From assembly GCA_010094045.1 (NCBI GenBank), contig ML986703.1, positions 1 through 54,952 of the forward strand: 54,952 bases of DNA. Direction: 5' to 3'. The DNA comes from Lojkania enalia. Lineage: Eukaryota; Ascomycota; Dothideomycetes; Pleosporales. This document shows positions 34,201 to 46,860 of the stretch, in pieces. Under the pieces are notes generated by a model. The model worked only from the letters and a program-made list of their open reading frames with translations. It was not told the origin of the DNA and did no database searches. A program made the translations under genes and the position numbers. Each line of letters begins with the position of its first letter. The stretch's first letter is position 1.

Positions 34201-34888
34201 TACTTCTAATTATTTAGCTTTATAAGATTAGACTTTATATATCTTTTTAAACTTATAATAACTTTTATAAATTTATTTATATTTATTTAAAAACTAGTCT
34301 TATTAATATTATATATATGTTTATTATAGATACTATATATAGCTCTTATCTCTTTAAGAAGTTTAAACTACGCGCTAATAATATTAAAATTCTCCTACTA
34401 TATCTTCTAATAGTTTTTAACCTAATTAATTACTATTGTAAATTTATTTATATATATTATAAACTTTTTAGCCTAATTTTTACTTATTAAATCTTTACTA
34501 TATATATCTAATAGCTTATCTACTATATTTACTACCTTATATAATTAGGGTATAATTTCTTATAAATCTTGATTAAAAATATATTATATAACTATCTACT
34601 CTTTAATTATAGTTAACTTTTAGTAGTTTAAACGGTAATTAGTATATATAAAAGTTCTTTTATATTTCTACTAGAAAGTTAATTATAGTATATTAAATAT
34701 ATAAGTAGTAGTTTATAAATATTAGAATTAGCTAACTTTATATACTTAAAAAGTAAGTTTAAATCTACCTTTTTACTAAATATTATTTTATTATAGGTAT
34801 TAAAGTATAATATATTATAGTTGTTATATTTATTACTAAGAAATTTTTGTCTATTTAATAGAATAGCTTATTTAATAGTATTTTATAT
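31239..34888 (-). mobile_element. Fot-D pogo-like transposon, split by Fot-F
   Basis: The two halves 31239-31758 and 33613-34888 are collinear with the plus-strand Fot-D at 44865-46479. Together they make 1794 bp, with terminal repeats carrying paired AAGCTAT-like motifs 17 bp apart and TA on both sides (31237-31238, 34889-34890). The sequence is heavily mutated and non-coding. Confidence 0.85.
31759..33612 (-). mobile_element. Fot-F pogo-like transposon, full length, nested in Fot-D
   Basis: Complete 1854-bp element, minus strand, with termini atatattttataagtaag and ...cttgtaaaatacgt, paired AAGCGAGTT-type motifs 17 bp apart and TA target duplications. It is less mutated than its host, keeping segments such as ttgctgcagcggctgtagcg (31930s), which on the minus strand is the knuckle region of a DDE_1 transposase. 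Confidence 0.88.
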
Positions 34889-35395
34889 TATAGATTATTA
34901 TTTTATACTCTTCTTTTTAGTTTTTTAAGTTTCTTATCTATATAATATTTTATAATTTAAATTCTTTATACTTTCTAATTTTAAAGTAGTTAGTTTAATA
35001 AGTCTAAATCTCTTAAAAATAATAATTAATAATTTTATAACCTTTTTTACTAATTTCTACTAATAAGTCTAATAATAAGTATAATATATAAAAAAATAAA
35101 GGTAAAAATAGGCTAAAACTAAACTTATTCTATAATATTTCTATTTTAATATTAATAACTAACTTACTTATAAAATATATTAGATATATTACTATTAATA
35201 ATTTTAGAAGATAAATTTTAGAAATAAAAATAATATAAATAAGATAAATAGAATTTTTAAAATTTTAAATCTTCTACTAAATATATTTAGGAACTACCTA
35301 AAATTAATAATTAAACTAGAAGTAGAATTTTTTAAAAATCTAAAACTCTCCTTCTAACTATCTAATATAATAATAATATTATAGCGTTGCGTGAA
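34889..35395. other. AT-rich DNA, nothing recognised
   Basis: About 500 bp of highly AT-rich DNA between Fot-D and the minisatellite. No open frame and no match to the described families. Confidence 0.5.
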
Positions 35396-35420
35396 GAATA
35401 GAGATATCTATATTATACAG

Positions 35421-35590
35421 GTATGTCAGCGCGACTAGTAGTTGATAGAAGTACCATGCTAGGGATTAGGTCCGGTCGGTTATGTGGGCAGTATGGCGCC
35501 AGCGTCAGTCAGGGTTGCAGGCGTATCGGCGCGACTGGTAGTTGATGACAGTACCATGCTAGGGACAGGTCAGGTCGGTCATGTAAGCCG
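35421..35590. repeat. 100-bp tandem duplication beside the minisatellite
   Basis: The segment containing gcgactagtagttgata and gtaccatgctaggga starts at 35431 and recurs as gcgactggtagttgatg at 35531, exactly 100 bp later. Base composition is normal, unlike the neighbouring repeat DNA. It has no coding content. Confidence 0.85.
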
Positions 35591-36165
35591 GCGTCATATC
35601 GGTGCAGTATCGTTGCAGGCGTTATATCAGTGCAGTATCGTTGCAGGCGTTATATCAGTGCAGTATCGTTGCAGGCGTTATATCAGTGTAGTATCATTGC
35701 AGGCGTCGTATCAGTGCAGTATCGTTGCAGGCGTTATATCAGTACAGNNNNNNNNNNNNNNNNNNNNNNNNNNNNNNNNNNNNNNNNNNNNNNNNNNNNN
35801 NNNNNNNNNNNNNNNNNNNNNNNNNNNNNNNNNNNNNNNNNNNNNNNNNNNNNNNNNNNNNNNNNNNNNNNNNNNNNNNNNNNNNNNNNNNNNNNNNNNN
35901 NNNNNNNNNNNNNNNNNNNNNNNNNNNNNNNNNNNNNNNNNNNNNNNNNNNNNNNNNNNNNNNNNNNGTTGCAGGCGTCGTATCAGTGCAGTATCGTTGC
36001 AGGCGCCGTATCAATGCAGTATCGTTGCAGGTGTTATATCGATACAGCATCGATACAACGCCTACACCGATACTACATCGATACAACGCCTGCACCGATA
36101 CTGCATCGATATAACGCCTGTATCGATGCAGTATTGTTGCAAGCGTCTAAGAACATACTCAAGTT
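35589..36165. repeat. 28-bp minisatellite with internal inversion and gap
   Basis: The unit core gttgcaggcgttatatcag starts at 35612, 35640, 35668, 35696 and 35724 (one degenerate), then after the gap at 35968, 35996 and 36024, always 28 bp apart. Three units at about 36045-36122 are in the opposite orientation (aacgcct at 36057, 36085, 36113), after which the original orientation returns at 36136. Open frames across it are an artefact of a repeat unit without stops. The array keeps its CpA and is not RIP-mutated. Confidence 0.92.
35748..35967. other. Assembly gap, 220 N
   Basis: Unknown bases inside the minisatellite. The unit starts on either side (35724 and 35968) are 244 bp apart, which is not a multiple of 28, so the gap length is probably an estimate. 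Confidence 0.98.
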
Positions 36166-37319
36166 ATCTACATAGTTAAATCCAATGCTCATTTATCTAG
36201 CATTAATATCTAATACGCGTTACCATGAAAAATAATATTAATCTAATTACCTTAGTTAATATTAGATTATATTAGACTCTATTTAATTTTATAAGCTATA
36301 AGTAAAAATAGTTTAAATATTTATAATTTAGAAGAGAATATATAATATTTCTAATCTCCTTTTAATATTAATTAAACTTACTTTTTAAAATATATTAAAT
36401 CTTCTTATCTTTTTTATAAAACTTTATTTAAATAGATTTTGGACTTTAAAAATATAAAAGTAGATTATAATAAAATATCTTATATATTTATAAAGCTAAT
36501 AAAGTAGAAAAAAATTTCCGTAATTTTTAAATTATAAATTATAAGTAATTAAAGAATAAAAGAAACTTTAATTTAGTTACTCTTTTATTAAAAATTAAAA
36601 ATATTTGTAAACTTAATTTAATATAAAAAATCTCTTCTTTATAATTATTATAGTAATATTATAATACTTTTATACTTATACTACTTCTACTATAATATTT
36701 AAACTAGCTGCTAGTAATAACTAGTAATTACTAGCTAGAATATAAATACCTTAATATAATACTAATAGAAGAAAGTTTTACTAATCTAACTAGTTTATAT
36801 AATAGTATAAACCTAACTCTTATAAAAATTTATTTAATATAGATATTTCTAGTCTATAACTAATATTTTAATATCTATATATAGTATATAGTAATAGAAT
36901 TAGCTATTTATAAATGTTTATAATAATAGTAAGTAGATAAATAGGTTAATTTTATTAATAATCGTCTAATTTATATCTAATAAATAACTAGATATATTTA
37001 TTATTAATAATATTATAATATAATTAAATATATTATAAAAACTATAACTATTATAAATTATACTAATATATAAGCTAAGATTTGTATTTTAATATAAGAT
37101 CTAGTACTTATAAAATATAATAAGTATATTAAGTTCTAAAATTATAACTAATAATTAAGTATAATATTTAACTCTTTTTTAAAATCTTTTATTATACTTA
37201 ATAAATATATATTTTATATTAATAAGTAGCCTGATTTATTACTTAAATATAATAGAATAATTGAAGAATAAAAATATAGTCTAGAATAAAAAATTAATAA
37301 ATTTAATTATATGAACTAG
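36166..37319. other. AT-rich DNA, nothing recognised
   Basis: About 1.15 kb of highly AT-rich, stop-filled DNA. No match to the described families. Composition suggests very old RIP-mutated repeats. Confidence 0.5.
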
Positions 37320-37493
37320 TAGAAAAAACTAAATAAATAGTAAGAGATATATTACTGAAATAATTATATACTATTAATATACCTTAATTTACTTATAGAA
37401 AAATTATACGTCTAATTTAAAAAAACTAATAAAATTTAAAAAGAAGATTATTTTTTAATATATATTTAATCTAAATTTATAAAACTTTATACT
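37320..37493 (+). mobile_element. Fot-A 5' coding fragment
   Basis: Matches Fot-A around 16910-17100 (aaataaatagt, then a segment resembling gaggttattatctaatatat) with small deletions. Heavily mutated. It is directly followed by truncated Fot-D sequence. Confidence 0.6.
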
Positions 37494-40400
37494 TATTATA
37501 TAAGCTAAATATTTTTAGTACTAAATATAATAACTATAATATATAATACTTTAATACCTATAAAGAGATAATATTTAGTAAAATAGAATTAAGCTTATCT
37601 TATAAGCGTATATAGCTAGCTAATTCTAAAGCTTATAAGCTACTACTAATATATTTAGTATACTACAACTGACTTTCTAGTTATAATATAAAGGAACTTC
37701 TATATATACTAACTATAATTAAAGAGTAAACAATTATATAATATATCTTTAACCTAGATTTGCGAGAATTTATATTCTAGCTATATATAGAAAAAAGCTA
37801 GTAGATAGAGATAAGGATAAAAGGTTTATAACATATATTAATAAGCTTAAAATAGCGTTTAATTAAGTAAAGGACTACTAAAAAATATAGTATAAGAATA
37901 TTAAGTTTATTAGTATATAGTTTAAACTTATTAAGGAGATAAAAGTTATATAATATATTTTAATATTAAAGTAGCTATCCTATTAAAACGGCTACTTTTT
38001 CTTAACGTAATAAATACTACGTATAAACTATTATAAATCTACAATATAACTTTCTATAAACTTAATAAGAGGGTAGCATTAAGCTTATCTTATAGACGTA
38101 TAAATTAGGCCAATCTAAGAGCATATAACGCGCTACTATAGGATTTAATATATAGTATTAATAACTCTCTACTCAACTTTATAAAATTGTATTTTACTCT
38201 TATATATAACTATATTACTAGAAGTTTATAGTAACTAATGAATAAATAATTATATAATATATTCTTAACCTTAATTTATAAAAATTTACGCCCCTGCTAT
38301 ATAAGGTAATAGATATAGTAGATAAACTATTAAACGTATATAGTAGAATATTTATAGAAAAGAATTAGTTTAAATAATTTATAGCGCGTATAAACGAGTT
38401 TAAAATAGCCTTTAATTAAGTAATAGATTACTAAAGAATAAAATAAGAGAATCTAGAGGTTATTAATATATAGATTAAGCTTATATAGAATATAATTGTA
38501 AAATATAGTATATATAATAATAATATCTACAACTTTAATAAAATAGGCTTTTAGATAGGTATTATTAGCTTTATAAAGATTATTATAGGTTTAGAATATT
38601 ATATAAGGTCTACTCTTATATAGCTAGATAATTGCGAGTAAGTTATAGTTATTTAGAATATCTATACTACTATATATATAACTCTACTATTTATTATCTA
38701 TAAAAAACGCGTCTATATTCTTATATAGTATAAAGAAGTAGATATATTATACGATTAGAAAATTTAAGTCTCTAAGAACGGCTAGACAAATAATATACTT
38801 AGTCTTAAGTAGCTAAAGTACTTTAATAAGTATATAAAGACGCGCTAGATAGAATTATATAAGCTACTTATTTTAGACGGCTATAAGAGCTATTTTAACT
38901 AGGAATTTAAAGATTACTACCTTATATAAAAATTCCTAACACTCTATATACCTTTTTATTTACTATATATACTTTAGTTTCTTAATATAGTTTACTTCTT
39001 ATTATTATAACTGAAGTATTTATAGCGTATATAAGACTTAGCGCGCTAATATGTCTACTATATTAATAAAGAAAACTTTCTCCTAGTCTTTAAGAACGCG
39101 CTTTTTAATATATTTACGTACGAGAACTATTAAAAGACTTTTAAGAGAATAGAAATTATTCCTTTAAACGTATAGATTATATTAAATTACTTTAATATAT
39201 AATTATATACTCTACTAGAACTACTTTTATAAAAAGACTTCGAATAATTTAAAACTCTAAATAATATATATATATTTAGATTACAATTAATACTTATATA
39301 AAAGTCCTTTATATATTACTAAAAGAGGTATAAAAAGGATTCTTACAGTTTATAAAAGGTGCTAAATTAATACTATATTAGAACATACTTTTTTAAACTT
39401 ATAACTCTAAGTTTAAAAAGTAATTAGAAGAGGTAACTAAGCGTAAAACGCGTAAAAGAAAGTATATTTAGTATAGTAGTATAGTATTATATAGTAAGGA
39501 ATTTTTATATATAACTATTAAAGTATCTATAAACTCTTAGCTCTTTAAAAAGACTTATAGTTCTAGTACTTAAGAAAAGGTTTAACTAGCTTAACGCTAC
39601 TATAGTAATTGTAATAAGACTAAATATAACACTTATACGTACTAAAAGAATAGTGGGGAAAATTCTAAATTAGATAAAAGTATATTATATATAAAATTTC
39701 TTAATAGTATTAAGTAAATTAACTTTTCGTATATAATATTCGTTACGCTAAGGAAAAGTAGCCGCTTTAATAGGGTGGCCGCTTTAATAGTAGAATACAC
39801 TATAGTATCTATAATAAAGATATATATAACTTTAATAAGTCTAGCTTCTAGATAAATATAATTAGGTCTATAAAAATTGTTATAGGCATAGAGAAATATA
39901 TAAGATTTAATCTTATATAGCTAGATAACTAGTAGTATATTACTATTATTTAGAGTATCTATATAAAGAGTATATAACCTTACTTTTTATTATTTATAAA
40001 GGGCGAATCTATATTTCTACCTAGTATAAAAAAATAGATATACTATATAATTAGAAGATTTTAGTATCTAAGAATAACTAGACGGATATCGCGCTTAGTT
40101 TTAAGTAGTTAAAGTAATTTAATACTCGTATAAAAGTACGTTAAGTAGGAGTATATTAGCTACTTTAACTAGAATTTTAAGAACTAAAACCTTAAAAATA
40201 AGATCTTTACCCTCTATATACTAGTCTATCTATTATATACCCTCTAGCTATTTAATATAGCTTACTTTAGACCTTTAATATAGAAGTACTCTTAATATAT
40301 ATAAGATTTAACGCGCTAGTATATCTTTAATATTAATAAGAAAGGCTTTCTACTAGCGTTTAAGAACGCGTTTTTAAATATATTTATATATAATAACTAT

Positions 40401-41045
40401 TAAAATGCTTTTAAAATATTAGATTTAATCCCTCTAAATATATAGATAATATTTAAATACCTTAAAATATAACTATATACTCTACTAAAACTTTCTATAT
40501 TATAGATATTATAAGTATTAAAAACTCTAAGTAATACGCTTATATAAAACTCTTTTAGCTTAATATCTATAATAACTTTAAATGGGTTTATATAGCTTAT
40601 TAAAAGAGCTAAATTAATACTATATTAGAATACGCTTATAAACTCTTTAATTACTAAGTTTAAAGAGTAAGTAGAAATACTAAGTAAAAGTTATATAAGA
40701 GAAAGTAGATATAGTAGAGTAGAATGATAGAATATAGTAAGGGATTAGTATAGATAACTACTAAAGCCTTTAAAGTACTCTAGAATTTAAAAAAAAACTT
40801 ATTATATAAATATATAAGAGATAGTTTAACTAGATATATATTTATATAGTAACTATAGTAGAATTTAGTATAATATATAAACCTATTAGATAGATAAATA
40901 TACTTCTTTTAAGTTAAATATTAGTACTTAGTATATTTTTTTAGATAATTCTAATAATAGTTTAGCTAGTTAAATTTGGTAGGTTTAGAATACTAAGAAA
41001 TATTAGCTTACTTAATAGGATAGCTTATTTAATAGTACTTTAAGT
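37494..41045 (+). mobile_element. Fot-D transposon, 5'-truncated, split by Fot-B
   Basis: Fot-D sequence at 37494-37952 and 39801-41045, collinear with 44880-46479. The outer half of the 5' terminal repeat is missing at the junction with Fot-A; the 3' terminal repeat (paired motifs 17 bp apart at about 41006-41036) is present, followed by TA. The transposase relic is broken throughout. Confidence 0.82.
37953..39800 (+). mobile_element. Fot-B transposon, full length, nested in Fot-D
   Basis: Complete 1848-bp plus-strand element with degenerate left terminus atatattttaat and right terminus gtagaatacac, flanked by TA. The relic transposase includes the C-terminal knuckle near 39597-39640. Fot-D continues on both sides. 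Confidence 0.88.
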
Positions 41046-41047
41046 TA

Positions 41048-42161
41048 AGATATATTTTAATAAATAGCTTATAATATAAAAACTATAAATACTAATAATA
41101 ATATTTTTATTTAAAACTAGATTATTACTAATTTAAAATAGAAATAGATTATTTTTTCTTCTATATTTAAAGAATATAAGAATAAAAAGTTAAAAGAAAA
41201 CTCTTCTTTTAAAACTATAGCTAACTCTAAATTTCGACTTTTTTCTTTTTTAAGGTAGAGATAATTAAAGAATAAACTAAACTACTTTTGTAATAGATTA
41301 ATTCTGCTTAAAAATAGATCTTAAAAACCTAGCTATTAGTAAAAGAAAACTAAAGAATTTAAAAGCGAGACTATAAAAAAGAGATATTCTAGCTATAGAT
41401 TAACTCTTCCTATAATTAAAATAAGAATTATTAGAAAGATATTTTTATATTATTAGTACTATTAAAATATTCCTATTTAATGAAGATATAATTCTATATT
41501 AAACTTTTTATAATAGATATATAAATTTTAATTTTATTAACTTTAAAATAGTATAAAAATACTATTAGAAACTTTATATAGGTTTTCTAAATAACTACTA
41601 GTTATAGTTCTATTTAACTTATAAGTTAATAGTCTAAATATAAGATAGATATATTAGAAGTAATACTATAAAACTAGAGATTTTTTAAGCTTATAAGTTT
41701 AGTAGTTATAATTTAATTTTAGAATCTCTATAGCTTTATAAAACTAATTTTAAAATAAAGTTTAAATCTAAATATTTTATATAATAGATAGAAAAAAAAA
41801 TATAGATTAATTTTAATTCTATATATATATCTCTTATATAATAAAATACTATAAGTAGGAGCGATAAAGCTTATCTAACACTTATTATTATATACTATAT
41901 ATAGATTTTAGGTGTTGTATAAGAGGGTAGCTAAAGAATAAGCTATATATAAAGTAAGTAGGAAGATAAAGAAGAAGAAGAAGATATATATATAGAAATA
42001 AACGCGCTATATATAGGTATAAAGGAGAATATAAAGATATTATAATATCTTAAAAATATAGTTTTAAAGTTTCTAGATAAAATAGTTTAAAACTTTATTA
42101 AGTTAGACCTATTTATAACTATACTAGTACTTATAGAAAAAAAAAGATAAGATAATATCTA
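41048..42161. other. AT-rich DNA, nothing recognised
   Basis: About 1.1 kb of AT-rich DNA between Fot-D and Fot-B. No open frame. A purine-rich run (gaagataaagaagaagaagaag near 41960) is the only notable pattern. Confidence 0.5.
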
Positions 42162-43949
42162 ACGTATTCTTCTATCGAAGCGGCTAAACTATCGAAGCGG
42201 CTACTTTTTCTTAGCGTTATAAACACTACGTACGAACTATAATAAATCTACAATACGACCTTCTATTAATTTAATAAAAAGGTAGAATTAAACTTACCTT
42301 ATGGGCGTATAAATTAGGCTAATTTAAGAGCGTATAATGCGCTACTATAGCTTTTAACGTATAATATTAATAACTCTCTACTCGACTTTACGGAATCGCG
42401 TTTCGCTCTTATATATAACTAAATTACTAGAAGCTTATAGTAACTAAAGAATAAACAATCGTATAATATATTCTTAACCTTAATTTATAAGGATTTACGC
42501 CCTAGCTATATAAGGTAGTAGATATAGTAGATAAACTATTAAGCGTACGTAGTAGAATACCTATAAGAAAGAATTAGCTTAAACGATTTATAGCGCGTAT
42601 AAACGAGTTTAAAACGGCTTTTAATTGAGTAAAGAATTGCTAAAGAATAAAATAAGAGAATCTAAAAGTTATTAACGTATAGTTTAAGCTCGTATAGAAT
42701 ATAATTGCAAAATATAGTATATATAATAATAATATCTACAATTTTAATAAGATAGACTTTTAGATAGATATTATTAATACTATAAAGGTTATTATATGTT
42801 TAGAATATTATATAAGGCCTACTCTTATATAGCTAGACGATTATAAGTAGGTTATAGTTATTTAGAATATCTATACTACTATATACGCAACTCTACTATT
42901 TATTATTTATAAAGAATACGTCTATATTTCTATATAGTATAAAGAAGTAGGTATACTATATAATTAGAAAATTTCAGTTTCTAAAAACGGCTAGATAAAT
43001 AATATATTTAGTCTTAAGTAGCTAAAGTACTTTAATAAGTATATAAAGATATGTTAGGTAGAGTTATATAAGCTACTTATTTTAGACGGCTATATAAGCT
43101 ACCTTAACTAGGAATTTAAAAATTACTACCTTATATAAAAGATTCTAACGTTTTATATACCTTCTTATTTATTATATATACTTTAGCCTCTTAATATAGT
43201 TTACTTCTTACTATTAAAGCTGAAGTATTTATAGCGTGTATAAGACTTAGCGCGCTAATATATCTACTATATTAATAAAGAAGGCTTTCTTCTAGCCTTT
43301 AAAAACGCGTTTTTTAATATATTTACGTACGAGAACTATCGAAAAGCTTTTAAAGTAATAGAAATTATTCTTCTAAACGCGTAGGTTATATTAAATTATC
43401 TTAATATATAATTATATATTCTACTAGAACTACTTCTATAAGAAGACTCTTAGTAGTTTAAAACTCTAAATAATATATATAAATTTGGATTATAATTAAT
43501 ACTTATACGAAAGTCCTTTATACGATTACTAAAAGAGGTGTAAGAAGGATTCTTACAGCTTATAAAAGGTAATTAGAAGAAGTAACTAAGTGTAAAACGC
43601 GTTAAAGAAAGTATATTTAGTATAGTAGTATAGTATTATATAGCGAGGGATCTTTATATATAGCTGCTAAAGTATCTATAAGCTCTTAGCCCTTTAAGAA
43701 GATTTATAGTGCTGATACTTAAGAAAGAGCTTAACCAGCTTAACGCTACTATAGTAACTATAGTAAGACTAGATATAACGCTTGTACGTGCTAAAAGGAT
43801 AGTAGGGAAAATTCTAAATTAGATGAAAGTATATTATATATAGGATCTCTTATTAGTATTAAATAAATTAACTTTTCGTATATAGTGTTCGTTGCGCTAA
43901 GAAAAAGTAGCTACTTTAATAGTTTGGCCGCTTCGCTAGTAGAATACGT
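42162..43949 (+). mobile_element. Fot-B transposon with a 61-bp deletion
   Basis: Plus-strand Fot-B, 1788 bp, with both terminal repeats (paired CGAAGCGGCT motifs at about 42175 and 42192) and TA on both sides. Relative to 29181-31029 it lacks 61 bp after 43568, where aaaaggt is present at both ends of the missing piece in the other copies. It keeps several CpA/CpG sites and is among the less mutated Fot-B copies. Confidence 0.88.
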
Positions 43950-43950
43950 T

Positions 43951-44864
43951 ATATATTATTTCTAAAAGTAAAATTTACTATAAATTAAAAATTTTATACC
44001 AGAAATTCTTAATTATATTAATTAATATATAAAGGATATTTCTAGTTTATTTTAACTATTAAAGGTAATAGTTTACTATATATTTATCTATATATATAAG
44101 TAACTTCTTTTAAAAAACTCTTCTCCCTTTAAAAATATTCTATATACTTATTAATAAAGATATATTAAGAGAAATTTTTAGTACTGAAAGGAGAGAACTA
44201 GATCTAAGAGATAAAACTTAAATCTTTAAGTACTTATATAATTAGTTAAAATATTAAAGTAATAGATAAATTAATATTATTTTAAATAAAAAGGCTAACC
44301 TTCTTACTATTTAAGTATAAAGGCTTATATAGGTAATAATTCTAGCTAATAAATATACTAGTTTAAAATTTATAGTATAATTATACAATTAGTTTAAAAA
44401 GAGTAAAATATTTCTAAACCAATTTATCTATAATCTATTATATACGAATTTAGATATTCTTTAATAATATCTTAATATAGTATAGAATTATAAATAGATC
44501 TAACTAAATAAATTTTTTATTAATACGTTAATTTGTTTTATATTTAGAGCTAATTATTTTTTTATAATTTTATATTAATAATAAAAGTTTAAATAGAGTT
44601 ACTATTAAAAATAGATATCTACTACTATTAGTTAGTAAGATAATAGACTATTTTTGAAAAGTAAAGATAGTTATAATATTTAATTTATAAGACGTTTACT
44701 ATAAACTTTATATTAAGAAGGAGGATAAATAGAAGATAGCTTTTAATATATATTATAGCTATTTTAAATATTTTATAATACTATTTAGTTTACCTTATAT
44801 ATTATCTAGTTTCCAGTCCTATATTTATCGAACTTTAAGAAGACTTATTAATAGAATCTATATA
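43951..44864. other. AT-rich DNA, nothing recognised
   Basis: About 900 bp of AT-rich, stop-filled DNA between Fot-B and Fot-D with no match to the described families. Confidence 0.5.
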
Positions 44865-46479
44865 ATATAAAGTACTATTAAGTAAGTTACTCTATTAAAT
44901 AAGCTAAATTTCTTAGTAGTAAGTATAATAATTATAATATATAATACTTTAATACCTATAAAGAGATAATACTTAGTAAGAAAGTAGAATTAAGCTTATC
45001 TTTTAAGCGTATAAACCTGGCTAATTCTAAAGCCTATAAGCTACTTTTAATATATTTAGTATATAGTAACTAACTCTTTAGTAGAAATATAAAGGAACTC
45101 TTACATATACTAATTACCGTCTAAACCGCTAAAAGTTAACTATAACTAAAGAGTATACGATTATATAATATATCTTTAACTTAGATTTATATGAATTTAT
45201 ACTCTAGTTATATAAAATAGTATATATAGCAGATAAACTATTAGCTATATATAGTATCTATAATAAGACTAGCTTTTAGATAAATATAGTTAATTTTATA
45301 AAAGTTATTATAAGCTTAAAGAAACGTATAAAGCCTAATCTTCTATAGCTAGATAATTAAGAATAGAGTATATAATTTTGTCTTTAATTATCTATAAAAG
45401 GCGTATTTATATCTCTACTTAATATAAGGAAATAAATATACTATATAATTAGAAGCTTTTAGTATTTAATAATTGCTATACAAATAATATACTTAGTTTT
45501 AAGTAGTTAAAGTATTTTAATACTTGTATAAGAGCGTGTTAGATAGAAATATATTAGCTACTAATTCTAGATAGTTATAAGAGCTACTTTAACTAGAATT
45601 TTAAGGACTCGTACCTTAAAAATAAGATTCTTACCCTCTATATACTAGCCTATTTATTATATATCCTCTAGTTACTTAATATAGTTTACTTTAGGCCTTT
45701 AAAATAGAAGTACTTTTAATATATATAATACTTAGTACGCTAGTATATCTTCTATATTAATAAGAAAGGCTTTCTACTAGCCTTTAAAAACGTATTCTTT
45801 TAATATATTTACGTATACTAACTTTTAAAAAGATATTAAGGTATTAAAACTAGTTTCTTTAAATATATAAGTAGTATATAAACGCTTTAAAATACGACTA
45901 TATATCCTACTAGAACTTCCTATACTATAGATACTATAGATATTAAAGACTCTAAATAATACGTTTAAATTTTATCTTAATTAAAGCTTATATAGAACTT
46001 TCTTAGTTTATTCTCTATAATAATTTAGAGCGGACTTATATAGCTTATTAAAGAGGCTAAATTAATACTATCCTAGAACGCGCTTATAAATTTCTAAACT
46101 ACTAATCTTAAAGAGTAAGTAGAAATACTAACGAAGCGAAAATTATATAAGAAAAAGTGGGTATAATAGAATATAACGATAGAATAGAGTAAAAAATTAG
46201 TATAAGTAGCTATTAAAGCCTTTAAATCGCTCTAAAGCTTAATAGAAACTTATTATATAGATTAATAAACAAGAGTTTAATTAGATATATAATAATATAA
46301 GAATTATAATAGAACTAAATATAATATATAAATCTATTAGATAGATAGATCTACTTCTTCTTTATTAAATATAAGTATTTAGTATATTTTTTAAGATAAT
46401 TCTAATAGTAGTTTAATCTATTAAAGTTAGTAGATTTAAAATACTAAGAAATTCTAGCTTACTTAATAGTATTTTATAT
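44865..46479 (+). mobile_element. Fot-D transposon with small deletions
   Basis: Plus-strand element with TA on both sides (44863-44864, 46480-46481). Left terminus atataaagtactattaagt with paired AAGTAAG / AAGCTAA motifs; right terminus ...aatagtattttatat. It is 1615 bp against 1794 for the copy at 31.2-34.9 kb, so it has internal deletions, one of them after about 45235. DDE_1 relic, inactive. Confidence 0.82.
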
Positions 46480-46481
46480 TA

Positions 46482-46858
46482 GACTTTCTAGATAATATTT
46501 TTATATATTATAAGGAGAACTTTTATAAAACTTATATTTAATAAGTTCTTAAAAAATTATATAATTAAGGACTCTATTATAAGCTTTTAAAGTATTTATT
46601 TAATATAAAGTAATTAGAATTTTTAGACTTTATTATACGCCTATATTAAATAGTTATAAATCTAATATAGGTTGAAACTATTTAAAGATAGCTAATATTT
46701 AACAACTATTAAAATACTTATATATTTATAGAATTTATATAGATATTTATAATTTATAAAACTTTTAGTAGACTATATAATAGCTACTACTATTCTAATA
46801 ATAGTCTAAACGTATCTAAGCTAAAAAAAAACTAATAAGAAATAAAAAGCTTAAGAAT
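46482..46858. other. AT-rich DNA, nothing recognised
   Basis: About 380 bp of AT-rich DNA between Fot-D and the first of the tandem Fot-A copies. No feature seen. Confidence 0.5.
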
Positions 46859-46860
46859 TA

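Noticed and set aside
35589..36165. CRISPR array
   Set aside because: The 28-bp units are directly adjacent with no unique spacers, and the context is a eukaryotic genome.
35484..36179. Long open frames on both strands across 35.5-36.2 kb
   Set aside because: They arise because the 28-bp minisatellite unit lacks stop codons in several frames and because N bases are read as X. The peptide is the translated repeat and has no independent support.
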